A DNA stretch of 64,000 bases, from assembly GCA_964643325.1 (NCBI GenBank), contig CAZXSE010000003.1, forward strand, positions 1 through 64,000, given 5' to 3'. Source of the stretch: Fredricksoniimonas sp964643325 (GTDB lineage Bacteria; Omnitrophota; Gorgyraeia; Zapsychrales; Fredricksoniimonadaceae). Position numbers and translations under genes: made by a program. Of this stretch, positions 17,733-26,678 are shown piece after piece. The notes under the pieces are model-generated. The model searched no databases. It saw nothing but the letters and a program-made list of their open reading frames with translations, and was not told the origin of the DNA. Position 1 is the first letter of the stretch, and every line of letters starts with the position of its first letter.

Positions 17733-18458
17733 TTAACGGCCCTTGAAAAGGCCGCCGATCGTATTGAGCAGCCGGCCCGCAACACCTTTGGCATCATCGG
17801 CCTTGAATGACAAAAGGTCATCCAGCCCCGTCGGAATAAGCGCCTGGAAAAATACCGCGGCTGCAAGTTCGTTCTGGCTCTTGATATCCCTGATCGTCCT
17901 CTCCTTCATGTTCATATCAAAGACCGTTACCTCAGGCTTGTCCTTGCCGGAAGTATAGTCCTCCATGATGACCTTGCCGATGCCCAGCACCAGCTCGTCG
18001 ATCCGCATCTTGATCTCGGGGGCAGGGGCCGGCTTCGCCGAAGATGCCGCGCTCTTATCCGCATTCTTGGCGTTGTCCTTTTGCGCAAACTGCAGCGCGT
18101 TGACGTTCAGGAGCCCATCCCTGTTCTTAATGAGCCGGATCTCTTTCAGGATGAGGCGCATGCGCGGTACATGCAATTCGCCCTTCATCAGCGCCGCACC
18201 GTCAAGCGTCACATCGATCTCGGGAATATCCGCCATGGGCGCGCCCGACGGAAAGCCTTTCGGATTATAAACTTTCATGCCGCGCACTGTTGCCGACTGA
18301 CGCACAAATCCGACCGAGAACTTCTGCATGGTCACATTGACGCCCACCGCGGACTTCGCAGCCGCGATCACGGCTGTTTTGATAAGAAAATCCTTGGCGC
18401 AGACCAGGAACAAGGCCGCAGCGCAGCAACATCCAACGATCAACAGGAATTTCTTCAT
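17733..18458 (-). CDS. AsmA-like membrane-anchored protein
   Basis: 241 aa. An N-terminal hydrophobic segment (about residues 4-21) anchors or exports the rest. It is followed by a stretch typical of AsmA-family proteins (AVGVNVTMQKFSV, then GLLNVNALQFAQ), which are linked to outer-membrane lipid homeostasis. The middle is rich in Lys, Ala and Asp. It follows alr with an ATGA overlap and has a GGAGGT site before the ATG at 18458; a longer upstream frame is a shadow of alr. Function is only a family-level guess. Confidence 0.6.
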   Translation of the reverse strand: MKKFLLIVGCCCAAALFLVCAKDFLIKTAVIAAAKSAVGVNVTMQKFSVGFVRQSATVRGMKVYNPKGFPSGAPMADIPEIDVTLDGAALMKGELHVPRMRLILKEIRLIKNRDGLLNVNALQFAQKDNAKNADKSAASSAKPAPAPEIKMRIDELVLGIGKVIMEDYTSGKDKPEVTVFDMNMKERTIRDIKSQNELAAAVFFQALIPTGLDDLLSFKADDAKGVAGRLLNTIGGLFKGR

Positions 18459-19618
18459 ACATACCTCCTTGATAAGCGACTGCCCAAATTGCAAACGATC
18501 TCGTAATTGATAGTACCCGCCCATTCGGCCAGCTGATCCGCCGTAATGCAAGCCTTCTTCTGACGGCCAAGCACAACAGCCTCGTCCCCGATCGCGACCT
18601 TGCCCGCGCAGGCGGCCAATGAAATATCCACAATGGTCTGGTCCATGGTGACCCTTCCCAGGACCGGACATTCCACCCCGTTGATCAGCACATGAGCCCG
18701 GTTCGAGAAAGCGCGCAGATACCCGTCGCTGTAACCGATGGACAGGACCGCGGCCGGAATGTCATTGAGTGCTCTGAACGTATGCCCATAACTGACACCG
18801 GAACCGCGATGAATGGTCTTGACGAATAACACCTTCGCTTTCACGGCCATCGCGGGCTTAAGATCGATGATCTGGCGCATGCCTGACGCCGGATAAAGCC
18901 CGTAAAGCGTCACACCGGGCCGCGCCAGATTGAAGAAGCGGTTCTTGTACCCGGCCAGCCCCGTGCTGTTGGCGGCATGCAAGTAGGTGAACGCAATGCC
19001 ATCCTCGATCAGGTCGGCGACCACATGAGAGAAATCCTGCATCTGCCGGGCCGTGAACGCTTCGTCTGTATCAGCGACGGGGAAATGCGTGAAGAGCCCT
19101 TCGATCTTCAGGTGCTTAAGAGCGGCGATCTGCCGGATAAAAGACGCGGCCTGTTTGTGCCAGACGCCAAGCCGACCCATCCCGGTATCGATCTTGACAT
19201 GGACCATCACACGCTTACGGGCGCGCCCGGCCGCGGCATCAAGCTTGCGCGCAAAAGGCAATGTGCATACGGCCGGCGTCAGGTCATGCCTGACGATATA
19301 CGGCACAAGTTCGGAAAGCGTACTTTCAAAAAGGACGATGCGATGCCTGCAGCCGCTTTGGCGCAGAGCGATCGCCTCCTGCACATTCGATACCGCGAAG
19401 AAACGGCCCCCTTCTTTGGCAATGGCCCGCGCCGCCTCCACCATGCCATGGCCATAAGAATCCGCCTTGACCACGGAAAGGATATCGACATTGCAATTCG
19501 CGCGCGGGTCAAGCTGGCACCGGGCGAGTTTGCGGATCTCGCGGAAATTATGACGGATGGCCTTAAGATCGATCTCGGCCCAGGCCACAGGCTGCGGGAA
19601 CGGGGTCTTTGCCGGCAT
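18455..19618 (-). CDS. alr: Alanine racemase
   Basis: 387-aa PLP enzyme that interconverts L- and D-alanine for peptidoglycan. The PLP lysine is K51 in VVKADSYGHG and the second catalytic residue is Y277 in GVSYGHTF. The fold has the usual N-terminal TIM barrel and C-terminal beta domain. It overlaps tsaB by one base (TGATG) and the AsmA-like gene by four, so it is part of the long leftward unit. Confidence 0.94.
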   Translation of the reverse strand: MPAKTPFPQPVAWAEIDLKAIRHNFREIRKLARCQLDPRANCNVDILSVVKADSYGHGMVEAARAIAKEGGRFFAVSNVQEAIALRQSGCRHRIVLFESTLSELVPYIVRHDLTPAVCTLPFARKLDAAAGRARKRVMVHVKIDTGMGRLGVWHKQAASFIRQIAALKHLKIEGLFTHFPVADTDEAFTARQMQDFSHVVADLIEDGIAFTYLHAANSTGLAGYKNRFFNLARPGVTLYGLYPASGMRQIIDLKPAMAVKAKVLFVKTIHRGSGVSYGHTFRALNDIPAAVLSIGYSDGYLRAFSNRAHVLINGVECPVLGRVTMDQTIVDISLAACAGKVAIGDEAVVLGRQKKACITADQLAEWAGTINYEIVCNLGSRLSRRYV

Positions 19619-20346
19619 CAGGCGTGCCCTTTCTTGGGCGCATCCTTATGGCCCGAGACCTGGCAGTCCTCGGGATAAAGATAAAGCGGCGCCAGCGTGT
19701 CGATCTTATCAACCTCGCCCTTCAAAAGCCGCTGATAACCGATCCGGGCCAGCTCCTGCGCTTTGGGCAGCCAGTGTTTCTCAAGTTCAAAAACAGGCTT
19801 GAACTTGTCAGCCAGGACCATGATCCTCTCGCGATAGAGCGGGATGGCGTCACCGGTAAAAACAACCTCGCCTTCAAGCCCTTCCAGGACTTTCTCGACG
19901 GGCTCAAGCTGGTATTCCCGGTGGCGCACCAGCGCCCCGTTCTTCTTGTCGTAGAGTGAACTATAGACCATGCCGCGACGCGCGTCATTGATGACGCACA
20001 CCTGTACCGCGGCGGCCTTGCGCAGGCGCGACGGCCGGACATTCATGGCAATGGCATCAAGGCTGGAAACGCCCACAACGGGCTTGCCGGTCACCATCAC
20101 GAACGCCTTGAGCATGGAAAGCCCCACGCGCAGACTGGTAAAAGAGCCGGGCCCGAGGCCCACCACGAACCCGTCAAGATCACCCAAACGGATATTGGCG
20201 TTCTTCAGGACCCTCTCGATATCAAAGGTAATGGTCATGGACAGGTCCTTGCGCGGACGGACATTGCGCGAGGCAATGGTCTTGTCTCCGTCGCTGACCG
20301 CGAGGCTCAGATGCTTGGTGGATGTATCGACCGCCAGGATCTTCAT
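19618..20346 (-). CDS. tsaB: tRNA threonylcarbamoyladenosine synthesis protein TsaB
   Basis: 242-aa ASKHA-fold protein. MKILAVDTSTKHLSLAV is the N-terminal nucleotide-binding motif, followed by GLGPGSFTSLRVGL. TsaB forms a complex with TsaD and TsaE that attaches threonylcarbamoyl to A37 of tRNAs reading ANN codons. It overlaps tsaE by four bases. TsaD and TsaC are not in the window. Confidence 0.9.
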   Translation of the reverse strand: MKILAVDTSTKHLSLAVSDGDKTIASRNVRPRKDLSMTITFDIERVLKNANIRLGDLDGFVVGLGPGSFTSLRVGLSMLKAFVMVTGKPVVGVSSLDAIAMNVRPSRLRKAAAVQVCVINDARRGMVYSSLYDKKNGALVRHREYQLEPVEKVLEGLEGEVVFTGDAIPLYRERIMVLADKFKPVFELEKHWLPKAQELARIGYQRLLKGEVDKIDTLAPLYLYPEDCQVSGHKDAPKKGHA

Positions 20347-20804
20347 ATCTTGAACTTCAGGGACCTTTCCTTGAATGCCGCGCCGCGGCCGCCGATGGCA
20401 ATGGCCCGCTTGTCATCCCCCGCATGCTTTAATGTAACATGCCAATGGTCTTTCGGCAGTAAGTTTTCCAACCGTTCGGACCACTCGATGGCCGTGATGC
20501 CATTACCGTAAAAGAACTCCTCATACCCGATACCGAAAAGGTCCGCCGCGCAAATGCGATAAAGATCAAAGTGGTACAGCGGCACCTTCCCTTCATAAAC
20601 ATTGAGCAGCGTGAACGTCGGGCTGTGAACGCGCGCCGGAGATATCTTCAACCCCGACGCCATGCCTTTGACGAACGCAGTCTTGCCACTGCCCAAGTCG
20701 CCGAACAGGCATACCGTATCGCCGCGCTTGAGGGTTTTGGCGAACTTCGCGCCCAGCGCCAGCGTCTCTTCATAAGAACGCGTGAGATATCGCCCGGTCT
20801 TCAT
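20343..20804 (-). CDS. tsaE: tRNA threonylcarbamoyladenosine synthesis ATPase TsaE
   Basis: 153-aa P-loop ATPase with GDLGSGKTAFVKG as Walker A, followed by SPTFTLLNVYEG and HFDLYRI typical of TsaE. It drives the turnover of the TsaB/TsaD complex. Start overlaps the thiL stop as TGATG; its own stop overlaps tsaB by four bases, which fits stoichiometric co-translation of TsaE and TsaB. Confidence 0.92.
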   Translation of the reverse strand: MKTGRYLTRSYEETLALGAKFAKTLKRGDTVCLFGDLGSGKTAFVKGMASGLKISPARVHSPTFTLLNVYEGKVPLYHFDLYRICAADLFGIGYEEFFYGNGITAIEWSERLENLLPKDHWHVTLKHAGDDKRAIAIGGRGAAFKERSLKFKI

Positions 20805-21712
20805 CAGAAATGCCGGAACCCTTTCAGATCGACCGGCGCCACATTACCGCCGGCATGCACCATACGAAAACCCTCCCGCCGGGGACGGATCACGCCGATG
20901 GGATAAAACCGGAACTTTTCCGGCCCTTGATATTCCAGGAGCTTGCGCGCCCGTACCGACGGCATGGTGAACAAAAGTTCGAAATCTTCGCCGTCGCATA
21001 AAGCCTGGGTGACATTAACACCCTGATGACACGGGATGAGCTTTTCTTCAATGAGCGCGCCTACGCAGCTGGCTTTGAGGATATGCCCCAGATCGCCCGC
21101 CAGCCCGTCGGAAAGATCCATCATGGACGATGGTTTGAAGTTGTTGACCAAAAAACGCGCCTCTTTAACGCGCGGCGCAAACTTCAAATGACGCCCCGAC
21201 TTAAGCGAGCCGCCCAAAGGCCCCGACACAAAGATCCAGTCGCCCGTGCGCGCGCCCTGCCGGCGGATGAGCGAACGCTTCTCGACCTCGCCCAAGAGCG
21301 CCACATTCACCACGATCTTGTCAGACTTGACCGTATCCCCGCCGACAATGCTGATCCCGAAGATCCGGGCCAGGGCCCACATGCCGGCGTAAAGGTCCTT
21401 GACGTACCGCGCTTTGATATTGCCCGGCACGCCGAGCGAGACCACGGCGAACACGGGCTCGCCGCCCATGGCCGCCACATCGCTCACATTGCACGCGAGC
21501 GCTTTGTGCCCCACAAGGCGCGGCTTCATGCGGCGCGAGAAATGTACATCCTCCACCAGCATGTCCGTTGTAAAAAGCAGCAGCCGCCCGCCCTTAACCT
21601 TGAGCACGGCCGCGTCATCGCCAATGCCCTTGACCACACGCGGCAAAAGGTTCTGGAACTTCTTTAAGGTCTCGATCAGGCCGAATTCACCAAGATGCGA
21701 TAGCTTTGTCAT
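20804..21712 (-). CDS. thiL: Thiamine-monophosphate kinase
   Basis: 302 aa, AIR-synthase-like fold. GEFGLIETL is the N-terminal signature, followed by GIGDDAAVL, FTTDMLVEDVHF and VSDVAAMGG, metal- and ATP-binding motifs of ThiL. It phosphorylates thiamine monophosphate to thiamine pyrophosphate, the last step of cofactor synthesis. Stop overlaps tsaE by one base; its start overlaps mtnA by four. No other thi gene or TPP riboswitch was seen. Confidence 0.92.
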   Translation of the reverse strand: MTKLSHLGEFGLIETLKKFQNLLPRVVKGIGDDAAVLKVKGGRLLLFTTDMLVEDVHFSRRMKPRLVGHKALACNVSDVAAMGGEPVFAVVSLGVPGNIKARYVKDLYAGMWALARIFGISIVGGDTVKSDKIVVNVALLGEVEKRSLIRRQGARTGDWIFVSGPLGGSLKSGRHLKFAPRVKEARFLVNNFKPSSMMDLSDGLAGDLGHILKASCVGALIEEKLIPCHQGVNVTQALCDGEDFELLFTMPSVRARKLLEYQGPEKFRFYPIGVIRPRREGFRMVHAGGNVAPVDLKGFRHF

Positions 21713-22752
21713 GTGCGCTCACTCATACGCAGAATGTTCTTATAATACGGCGGACGTATGATGCCATACTCAGTCACAATACCCGTGATCAATTCATGGT
21801 CCGTTACATCAAACGCGGGATTAAACACCTTCACACCCTTGGGTGCTGTCATCTTGCCTGCGAAAGACCGCACTTCATCCGCGTCGCGCTCCTCGATAGG
21901 AATATCCCACCCGGTCTTCGCCTTCAGGTCAAATGTCGTCTTGGGCGCGACCACATAGAACGGGACCTTATGATGCTTTGCCAGAACAGCGAGCATATAA
22001 GTGCCGATCTTGTTGGCCGCATCCCCGTTGGCCGCAATGCGGTCAGCGCCCGTGAAAATAATATCCACGCCCTTGTTCTTCATCACGCTCGCGGCCATGT
22101 TGTCGCAAATGAGCGTCACATCGATCCTGTTCTTTTGCAATTCCCACGCCGTCAGGCGCGCGCCCTGCAACAGCGGCCGCGTTTCAAGGGCATAGACTTT
22201 GAACTTCCTGCCGGCTTCTTTGGCCGCGTACATCACGCCAAGCGCCGTGCCATAATCCGCGGTCGCAAGGCCGCCCGCATTACACACGGTCATGACCGTC
22301 GCGCCGTCTCTTATAAGTTTCGCCCCGTGCTTGCCCATGGCCCGGCACACAGCCCGGTCCTCCTCGTAGATCGCCAGCGCCTCTGATGTCAGGACCTTCT
22401 TAAGCTGCGCGACAGAAAGACGCGGATTATTCTGTGCCAGAAGCCGCATCTGCGTAAGCGCGTGAAAAAGATTGACCGCCGTCGGACGCGACGCGGCGAT
22501 ATGATCACACACTTTGCCAATGTGACGGATGAGCGCGGCAGTATCCTTGCCCTTGAAGGACTGCATTCCTAAAAGAACGCCAAAGGCCGCGGCAATGCCG
22601 AGCGCCGGCGCGCCGCGGACTTTCAATGTTCTAATGGCATACCAGAGCGTGTCCACATCCCGGCAATCCAGATAGACCAATTTTTCGGGAAGCAGGGTCT
22701 GGTCAATGATCCGCGCCGAACGGCCGGTCCATGAAATAGTGTCAACAGCCAT
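21709..22752 (-). CDS. mtnA: S-methyl-5-thioribose-1-phosphate isomerase
   Basis: 347 aa, eIF2B-like fold. The conserved VCNAGGLATADYGTALGV segment holds the catalytic Cys and the GADRIAANGDAANKIGTY segment the catalytic Asp. It isomerises methylthioribose-1-phosphate to methylthioribulose-1-phosphate in methionine salvage. Its position between thiL and metG links it to methionine use. Other salvage genes are absent here. It could also act on related sugar phosphates (ribose-1-phosphate isomerase-like members exist). Confidence 0.88.
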   Translation of the reverse strand: MAVDTISWTGRSARIIDQTLLPEKLVYLDCRDVDTLWYAIRTLKVRGAPALGIAAAFGVLLGMQSFKGKDTAALIRHIGKVCDHIAASRPTAVNLFHALTQMRLLAQNNPRLSVAQLKKVLTSEALAIYEEDRAVCRAMGKHGAKLIRDGATVMTVCNAGGLATADYGTALGVMYAAKEAGRKFKVYALETRPLLQGARLTAWELQKNRIDVTLICDNMAASVMKNKGVDIIFTGADRIAANGDAANKIGTYMLAVLAKHHKVPFYVVAPKTTFDLKAKTGWDIPIEERDADEVRSFAGKMTAPKGVKVFNPAFDVTDHELITGIVTEYGIIRPPYYKNILRMSERT

Positions 22753-22762
22753 AGCAGTTACA

Positions 22763-24271
22763 TTATCCTTTTTCTATCTCGATCCGCGGAAAAAGCGGCG
22801 GATGCGTTTCAAGTTTTGTTCCTGCCTTCAACCCGCCCCAGACCAATCCCGTTGCCTGCGCGCCGAGGATCTCCAGCACCCGTTGTGCTTTTTGCGGCAT
22901 GACCGCCCGCAACAGGACCGCGCTCAATCGCAATGCTTCTGTCGCGACATAAAGCACGCGGCCCGCGCCCGCAAGGTCTGTCTTGGCCAGCTTCCACGGC
23001 GCCTGGACTTCCATATACTTGTTAACGGCGCGGATCAGGTCCATGATCTCATTGATCGCTCCGTCCACTTTATACTCTCGCAAAAACTCCTGCACCTTAC
23101 CGCCCAGCGCGGCCCCGCGGGCCTCGATATCCTTATCCTGCGCCGACAACTCGCCCGGCGCCGGGACAATGCCGTCAAAATACTTCCCGATCAGGCCCGA
23201 CACGCGATTGAGCAGATTGCCGAAATCATTCGCCAGGTCGCTGTTATAACGTTTGATGAAATTCTCCGGCGTGAAATTGCAATCCGCGCCCAGGGTCATT
23301 TCCGCCATCAGGTAGTACCGCACCGCGTCCACACCGTGCTGTTCGATCAGGTCCAGCGGCTTGACCACATTGCCCAGGGACTTTGACATCTTACTGTCCC
23401 CGATCAGCCACCAGCCGTGCGCGAAGATCGTCTCGGGCAGCGGCAAGTCCAGCGCGAACAGCATGGTCGTCCAGTAAATGCAGTGCGTGGTCAGGATATC
23501 CTTCCCGATCAACTGAACCGACGCGGGCCACCAGCGGCGGAACCTCGCCTCATCAACAAGATACCCGGGCGCTGTGATGTAATTGATCAGCGCGTCGAAC
23601 CAGACATAAGTGACATAATCGCGATCAAAGGGGATCTCGATGCCCCAATCCAGGCGCGACTTCGGACGGGAAATGCAAAGGTCCCCGAGCGGCTGGCGCA
23701 GAAAGCCCAGCATTTCATTCTTGCGGTGTTCGGGGCGGATAAGCCCCGGATGGTCGCTGATATACTGCAGCAGCCTGTCCTGATACTTGCTCATCCGGAA
23801 GAAATAATTCTTCTCCTTGATGGTCTTTACCTCGCGGAACTGGCCCGAGGCCGCTTCCTTCTCCGTGATGAACCGCTCTTCAGCGACGGAATAAAGGCCT
23901 TCGTACTCTTTCTGGTAGATATCGCCCTTGTCATAGACCGCCTGCAAGACCTGCTGAACAACCTTCACGTGACGCGCTTCGGTCGTCCGGATAAAATCAT
24001 CATTGCTGATCTCAAGCGTCTTCCACAAATCACTGAACCGCGGCGCCAGGTCGTCGCAATGCGCCTGGGGCGTCATGCCGCGCTTGACGGCGGCCTGCTG
24101 GACCTTTTGCCCGTGCTCGTCAAGCCCGGTCAGAAAGAACACATCATCGCCAAGCTCCCGGTGGAACCGGGACAACACATCCGCCAGGATGGTCGTGTAC
24201 GCGTGGCCGATATGCGGCGCGTCATTGACGTAATAAATGGGCGTGGTGACGTAAAACTTATTTTTTGTCAT
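22763..24271 (-). CDS. metG: Methionyl-tRNA synthetase
   Basis: 502 aa class I synthetase with the HIGH motif at residues 20-23 and KMSKS in GDSKMSKSLGN. The connective domain lacks the usual zinc-knuckle cysteines (YEGLYSVAEERF), and no C-terminal OB-fold tRNA-binding domain is present, so this is a short, probably monomeric form. The start overlaps ricT by 14 bp. Confidence 0.94.
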   Translation of the reverse strand: MTKNKFYVTTPIYYVNDAPHIGHAYTTILADVLSRFHRELGDDVFFLTGLDEHGQKVQQAAVKRGMTPQAHCDDLAPRFSDLWKTLEISNDDFIRTTEARHVKVVQQVLQAVYDKGDIYQKEYEGLYSVAEERFITEKEAASGQFREVKTIKEKNYFFRMSKYQDRLLQYISDHPGLIRPEHRKNEMLGFLRQPLGDLCISRPKSRLDWGIEIPFDRDYVTYVWFDALINYITAPGYLVDEARFRRWWPASVQLIGKDILTTHCIYWTTMLFALDLPLPETIFAHGWWLIGDSKMSKSLGNVVKPLDLIEQHGVDAVRYYLMAEMTLGADCNFTPENFIKRYNSDLANDFGNLLNRVSGLIGKYFDGIVPAPGELSAQDKDIEARGAALGGKVQEFLREYKVDGAINEIMDLIRAVNKYMEVQAPWKLAKTDLAGAGRVLYVATEALRLSAVLLRAVMPQKAQRVLEILGAQATGLVWGGLKAGTKLETHPPLFPRIEIEKG

Positions 24272-25097
24272 CTTTTCCTGTGTCTTTTACCGCGTCTTTT
24301 GCCGCATCCGGATGCGGGATATGCATCTTGACGATCTTACCGTCCCCGACGTCCACCTGAACAAAGCGCTTGAGGATGTCCAGGTTAATGACCTTACCCC
24401 GGCCCTCGGGCGTTTCGATCTTTCCGCCCATCTTCGGCAGCCCCTTGTTGAGCTCCTTGTACACATTGAACTCGTAAGCCATGCAGCACTTAATGCGGCC
24501 GCACACGCCGGAGATCTTCGATGGATTCAGCGGCAGCGCCTGCTCTTTTGCCATCTTGATGGAAAGCTGGCTGAAATCCTTGATGAACGAGGCGCAGCAT
24601 AAATGCTGGCCGCACACGCCGTAGCCCTCGATCATCTTGGCGCGGTCGCGCACGCCGATCTGCTTGAGCTCAATGCGGACGCGAAAGACCTTCGCAAGCT
24701 CCTTGATCAGGTCGCGAAAATCCACACGCCCCTCGGCCGTGAAATAAAAAATAACCTTCGACCCGTCGAACGAATGCTCGCTACTGAGCATGTTCATGTC
24801 GAGCTTAAGTTCGTTGATCTTGCTGATGCACACATGCAACGCGTCCTTGGACTTGGTGCGGTTGTGTTCGATCTGGCGCATGTCCTGCTCCGTCGCCTGG
24901 CGCAAAACCTTGCCGGAAGCAAAGAACTTCTTCTCGGACTCGTTCTTGGGGATGATGAGCGATGTCACGCGCGCGAATTCCGTTCCGCGCTCGACCTCCA
25001 CGATCACGCGATCGCCGCGGCGGCATGGCACATCCCGGTCATCCACATAAATGGCCGGACGGTATTCGCCGAGCCGGACCTGTATCAGTTTTCCCAT
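24258..25097 (-). CDS. ricT: PSP1 domain protein, RicT/YaaT family
   Basis: 279 aa. The PSP1 core has conserved Cys pairs (GVCGQHLCCASF and GVCGRIKCCMAYE) that bind a [4Fe-4S] cluster in the B. subtilis RicTAF complex, where it aids RNase Y mRNA processing. The C-terminal tail is lysine/aspartate-rich. RicA and RicF partners are not in the window. As in Firmicutes, it sits directly next to holB and tmk. An AGAGG site precedes the ATG. Confidence 0.88.
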   Translation of the reverse strand: MGKLIQVRLGEYRPAIYVDDRDVPCRRGDRVIVEVERGTEFARVTSLIIPKNESEKKFFASGKVLRQATEQDMRQIEHNRTKSKDALHVCISKINELKLDMNMLSSEHSFDGSKVIFYFTAEGRVDFRDLIKELAKVFRVRIELKQIGVRDRAKMIEGYGVCGQHLCCASFIKDFSQLSIKMAKEQALPLNPSKISGVCGRIKCCMAYEFNVYKELNKGLPKMGGKIETPEGRGKVINLDILKRFVQVDVGDGKIVKMHIPHPDAAKDAVKDTGKDDKK

Positions 25098-25110
25098 AAC
25101 GCGTCCTCTC

Positions 25111-26061
25111 TTAATTCATCAGGTCCCTGACAACCGTCAGGACGACCTTCACATTTTGATTTCCGTCCACACGCCTGATCGCGTCCGTGACACGGTCCAC
25201 ATGAGCGCTTAATTCCTGCGGCGTCCAGCGTGCCGTAAAGCGCTCGATCTCCGGGCGGCGGTCGCAATTCACTGCCTTGTCCGCGGCTCCGGACTTGATC
25301 AACAGCGCGTCGCGCAATACCATCAGGACCACGTGCAGCGCCTCGCGCGCGCGCTCCCGGGCCTGCTCACGCTCGCCCCCGACAACTTTCAAGAACTGCT
25401 CCGTATCGCCCGGCCCCAGGAACGCGTCCAGCACCGTACGCCGGCGCAAAAGAAAATCCTCACCGAGCTCAACGGCGCGCCCGGGGCTGCCTTGCCCGAA
25501 CGCGGCCAGAACAATGGCATCATCCATGGCCGACCCGTTCTGTTCCCGCAACGACCGCGCCAGCGACGCGGTTGACATGGCCGGGAACCGCACCATCTGG
25601 CACCGCGAACGGATCGTGCCCAGCAGCGCATCCGGCGTGGATGTTGTCAGGACCAGCACCGTGCCCGGCCGCGGCTCCTCAAGCGTTTTCAGGAAAGCAT
25701 TGGCCGCTTCGGGATTGATCGATTCCGCGTCCTGAATGATGGCGAACTTCACGCGCGCTTCCAGGGCGCGGAACTCAAGCCGCCCGATGACCGCCCGGAC
25801 CTGATCGATGCTGATGCCCGCCTTATCGCCGGGCTTTTGCACAAGAACAACATCCGGATGATTCCCGCCGGCGATCCTGCGGCATGACGCGCAGTCGCAC
25901 GCCGCCGGATCAGGCCCGCCTTGAAGGCAATTGACCCGCTGCGCCAGCGCCAGCGCGGTCTCATGCTTACCGATGCCTTTGGGCCCGGTAAAAAGATACG
26001 CGTGCGCCAGCTTACCGGCGGCGTAAAGGCCGGCCAATGACGCAAGGATATCCTTGTTCAC
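25111..26061 (-). CDS. holB: DNA polymerase III delta-prime subunit
   Basis: 316 aa AAA+ clamp-loader subunit. GPKGIGKHETA is the P-loop, CDCASC the zinc-binding Cys cluster, and IRSRCQ the SRC motif contacting neighbouring subunits. The start is read as GTG at 26061, which overlaps the tmk TGA by four and has GGAG 8 bp upstream; a TTG eight codons earlier is weaker. Neighbours tmk and ricT match the Firmicutes-like order. Confidence 0.88.
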   Translation of the reverse strand: MNKDILASLAGLYAAGKLAHAYLFTGPKGIGKHETALALAQRVNCLQGGPDPAACDCASCRRIAGGNHPDVVLVQKPGDKAGISIDQVRAVIGRLEFRALEARVKFAIIQDAESINPEAANAFLKTLEEPRPGTVLVLTTSTPDALLGTIRSRCQMVRFPAMSTASLARSLREQNGSAMDDAIVLAAFGQGSPGRAVELGEDFLLRRRTVLDAFLGPGDTEQFLKVVGGEREQARERAREALHVVLMVLRDALLIKSGAADKAVNCDRRPEIERFTARWTPQELSAHVDRVTDAIRRVDGNQNVKVVLTVVRDLMN

Positions 26062-26675
26062 AAGATCTTCTCCACGGCCCGGCAAATATCCGCAAAATTC
26101 TCTTCCTTGCTCCGGGCGCCATTGATCGTGATCACCCTTGTGGGCTCGGCCTTGGCAATGGCATGATAGCCCGCCCGCACCCGTTCGTGATATTGAACAG
26201 AGCGCAGTTCAATGCGGTCGCGTTCAGTCCCCCGACGGCGCAGCCCCTCTTGCGTATCCAGGTCCAGGAAGAACGTCACATCCGGCCGTATCCCCTTGGT
26301 CGCAAAAAGCCCCATTGCCTTGATCACATCAACAGGCACGCCGCAGCCGTAACCCTGGTATGCCACCGTTGAATCAAGGAACCTGTCGCAGATCAGCACT
26401 GTGCCTTTCGCCAGTTCGGGGATCACGATCTCCTCGACGAGCTGGGCGCGCGCGGCCATATAAAGCAGTGTTTCACATTCCTGGTTCATGGCCGTATTCT
26501 TCACATCCAGCAGGATGGCGCGCACCTGCTCGCTGATCGCCACACCGCCCGGCTCACGGATCAATTTTGCCGCCACGCCGCGGGCCGTCAGATGGTCCAG
26601 CAAAAGTTTCGCGTGCGTGCTCTTGCCGCAGCCTTCAGATCCCTCGAATGTGATGAACTTTCCCTTCAACGCCAT
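26058..26675 (-). CDS. tmk: Thymidylate kinase
   Basis: 205 aa. GSEGCGKST (residues 12-20) is the P-loop and DRFLDSTVAYQGYG the DR(Y/F/H) dTMP-binding motif. It phosphorylates dTMP to dTDP in the cytosol. A 3-bp gap separates it from cysS, and its stop overlaps holB. Confidence 0.93.
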   Translation of the reverse strand: MALKGKFITFEGSEGCGKSTHAKLLLDHLTARGVAAKLIREPGGVAISEQVRAILLDVKNTAMNQECETLLYMAARAQLVEEIVIPELAKGTVLICDRFLDSTVAYQGYGCGVPVDVIKAMGLFATKGIRPDVTFFLDLDTQEGLRRRGTERDRIELRSVQYHERVRAGYHAIAKAEPTRVITINGARSKEENFADICRAVEKIL

Positions 26676-26678
26676 AAA

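Noticed and set aside
17731..17760. Bidirectional terminator at the lptG/AsmA-like junction
   Set aside because: CGGCC...GGCCG can form only a 5-bp stem inside the coding end, with no T-run on either side.
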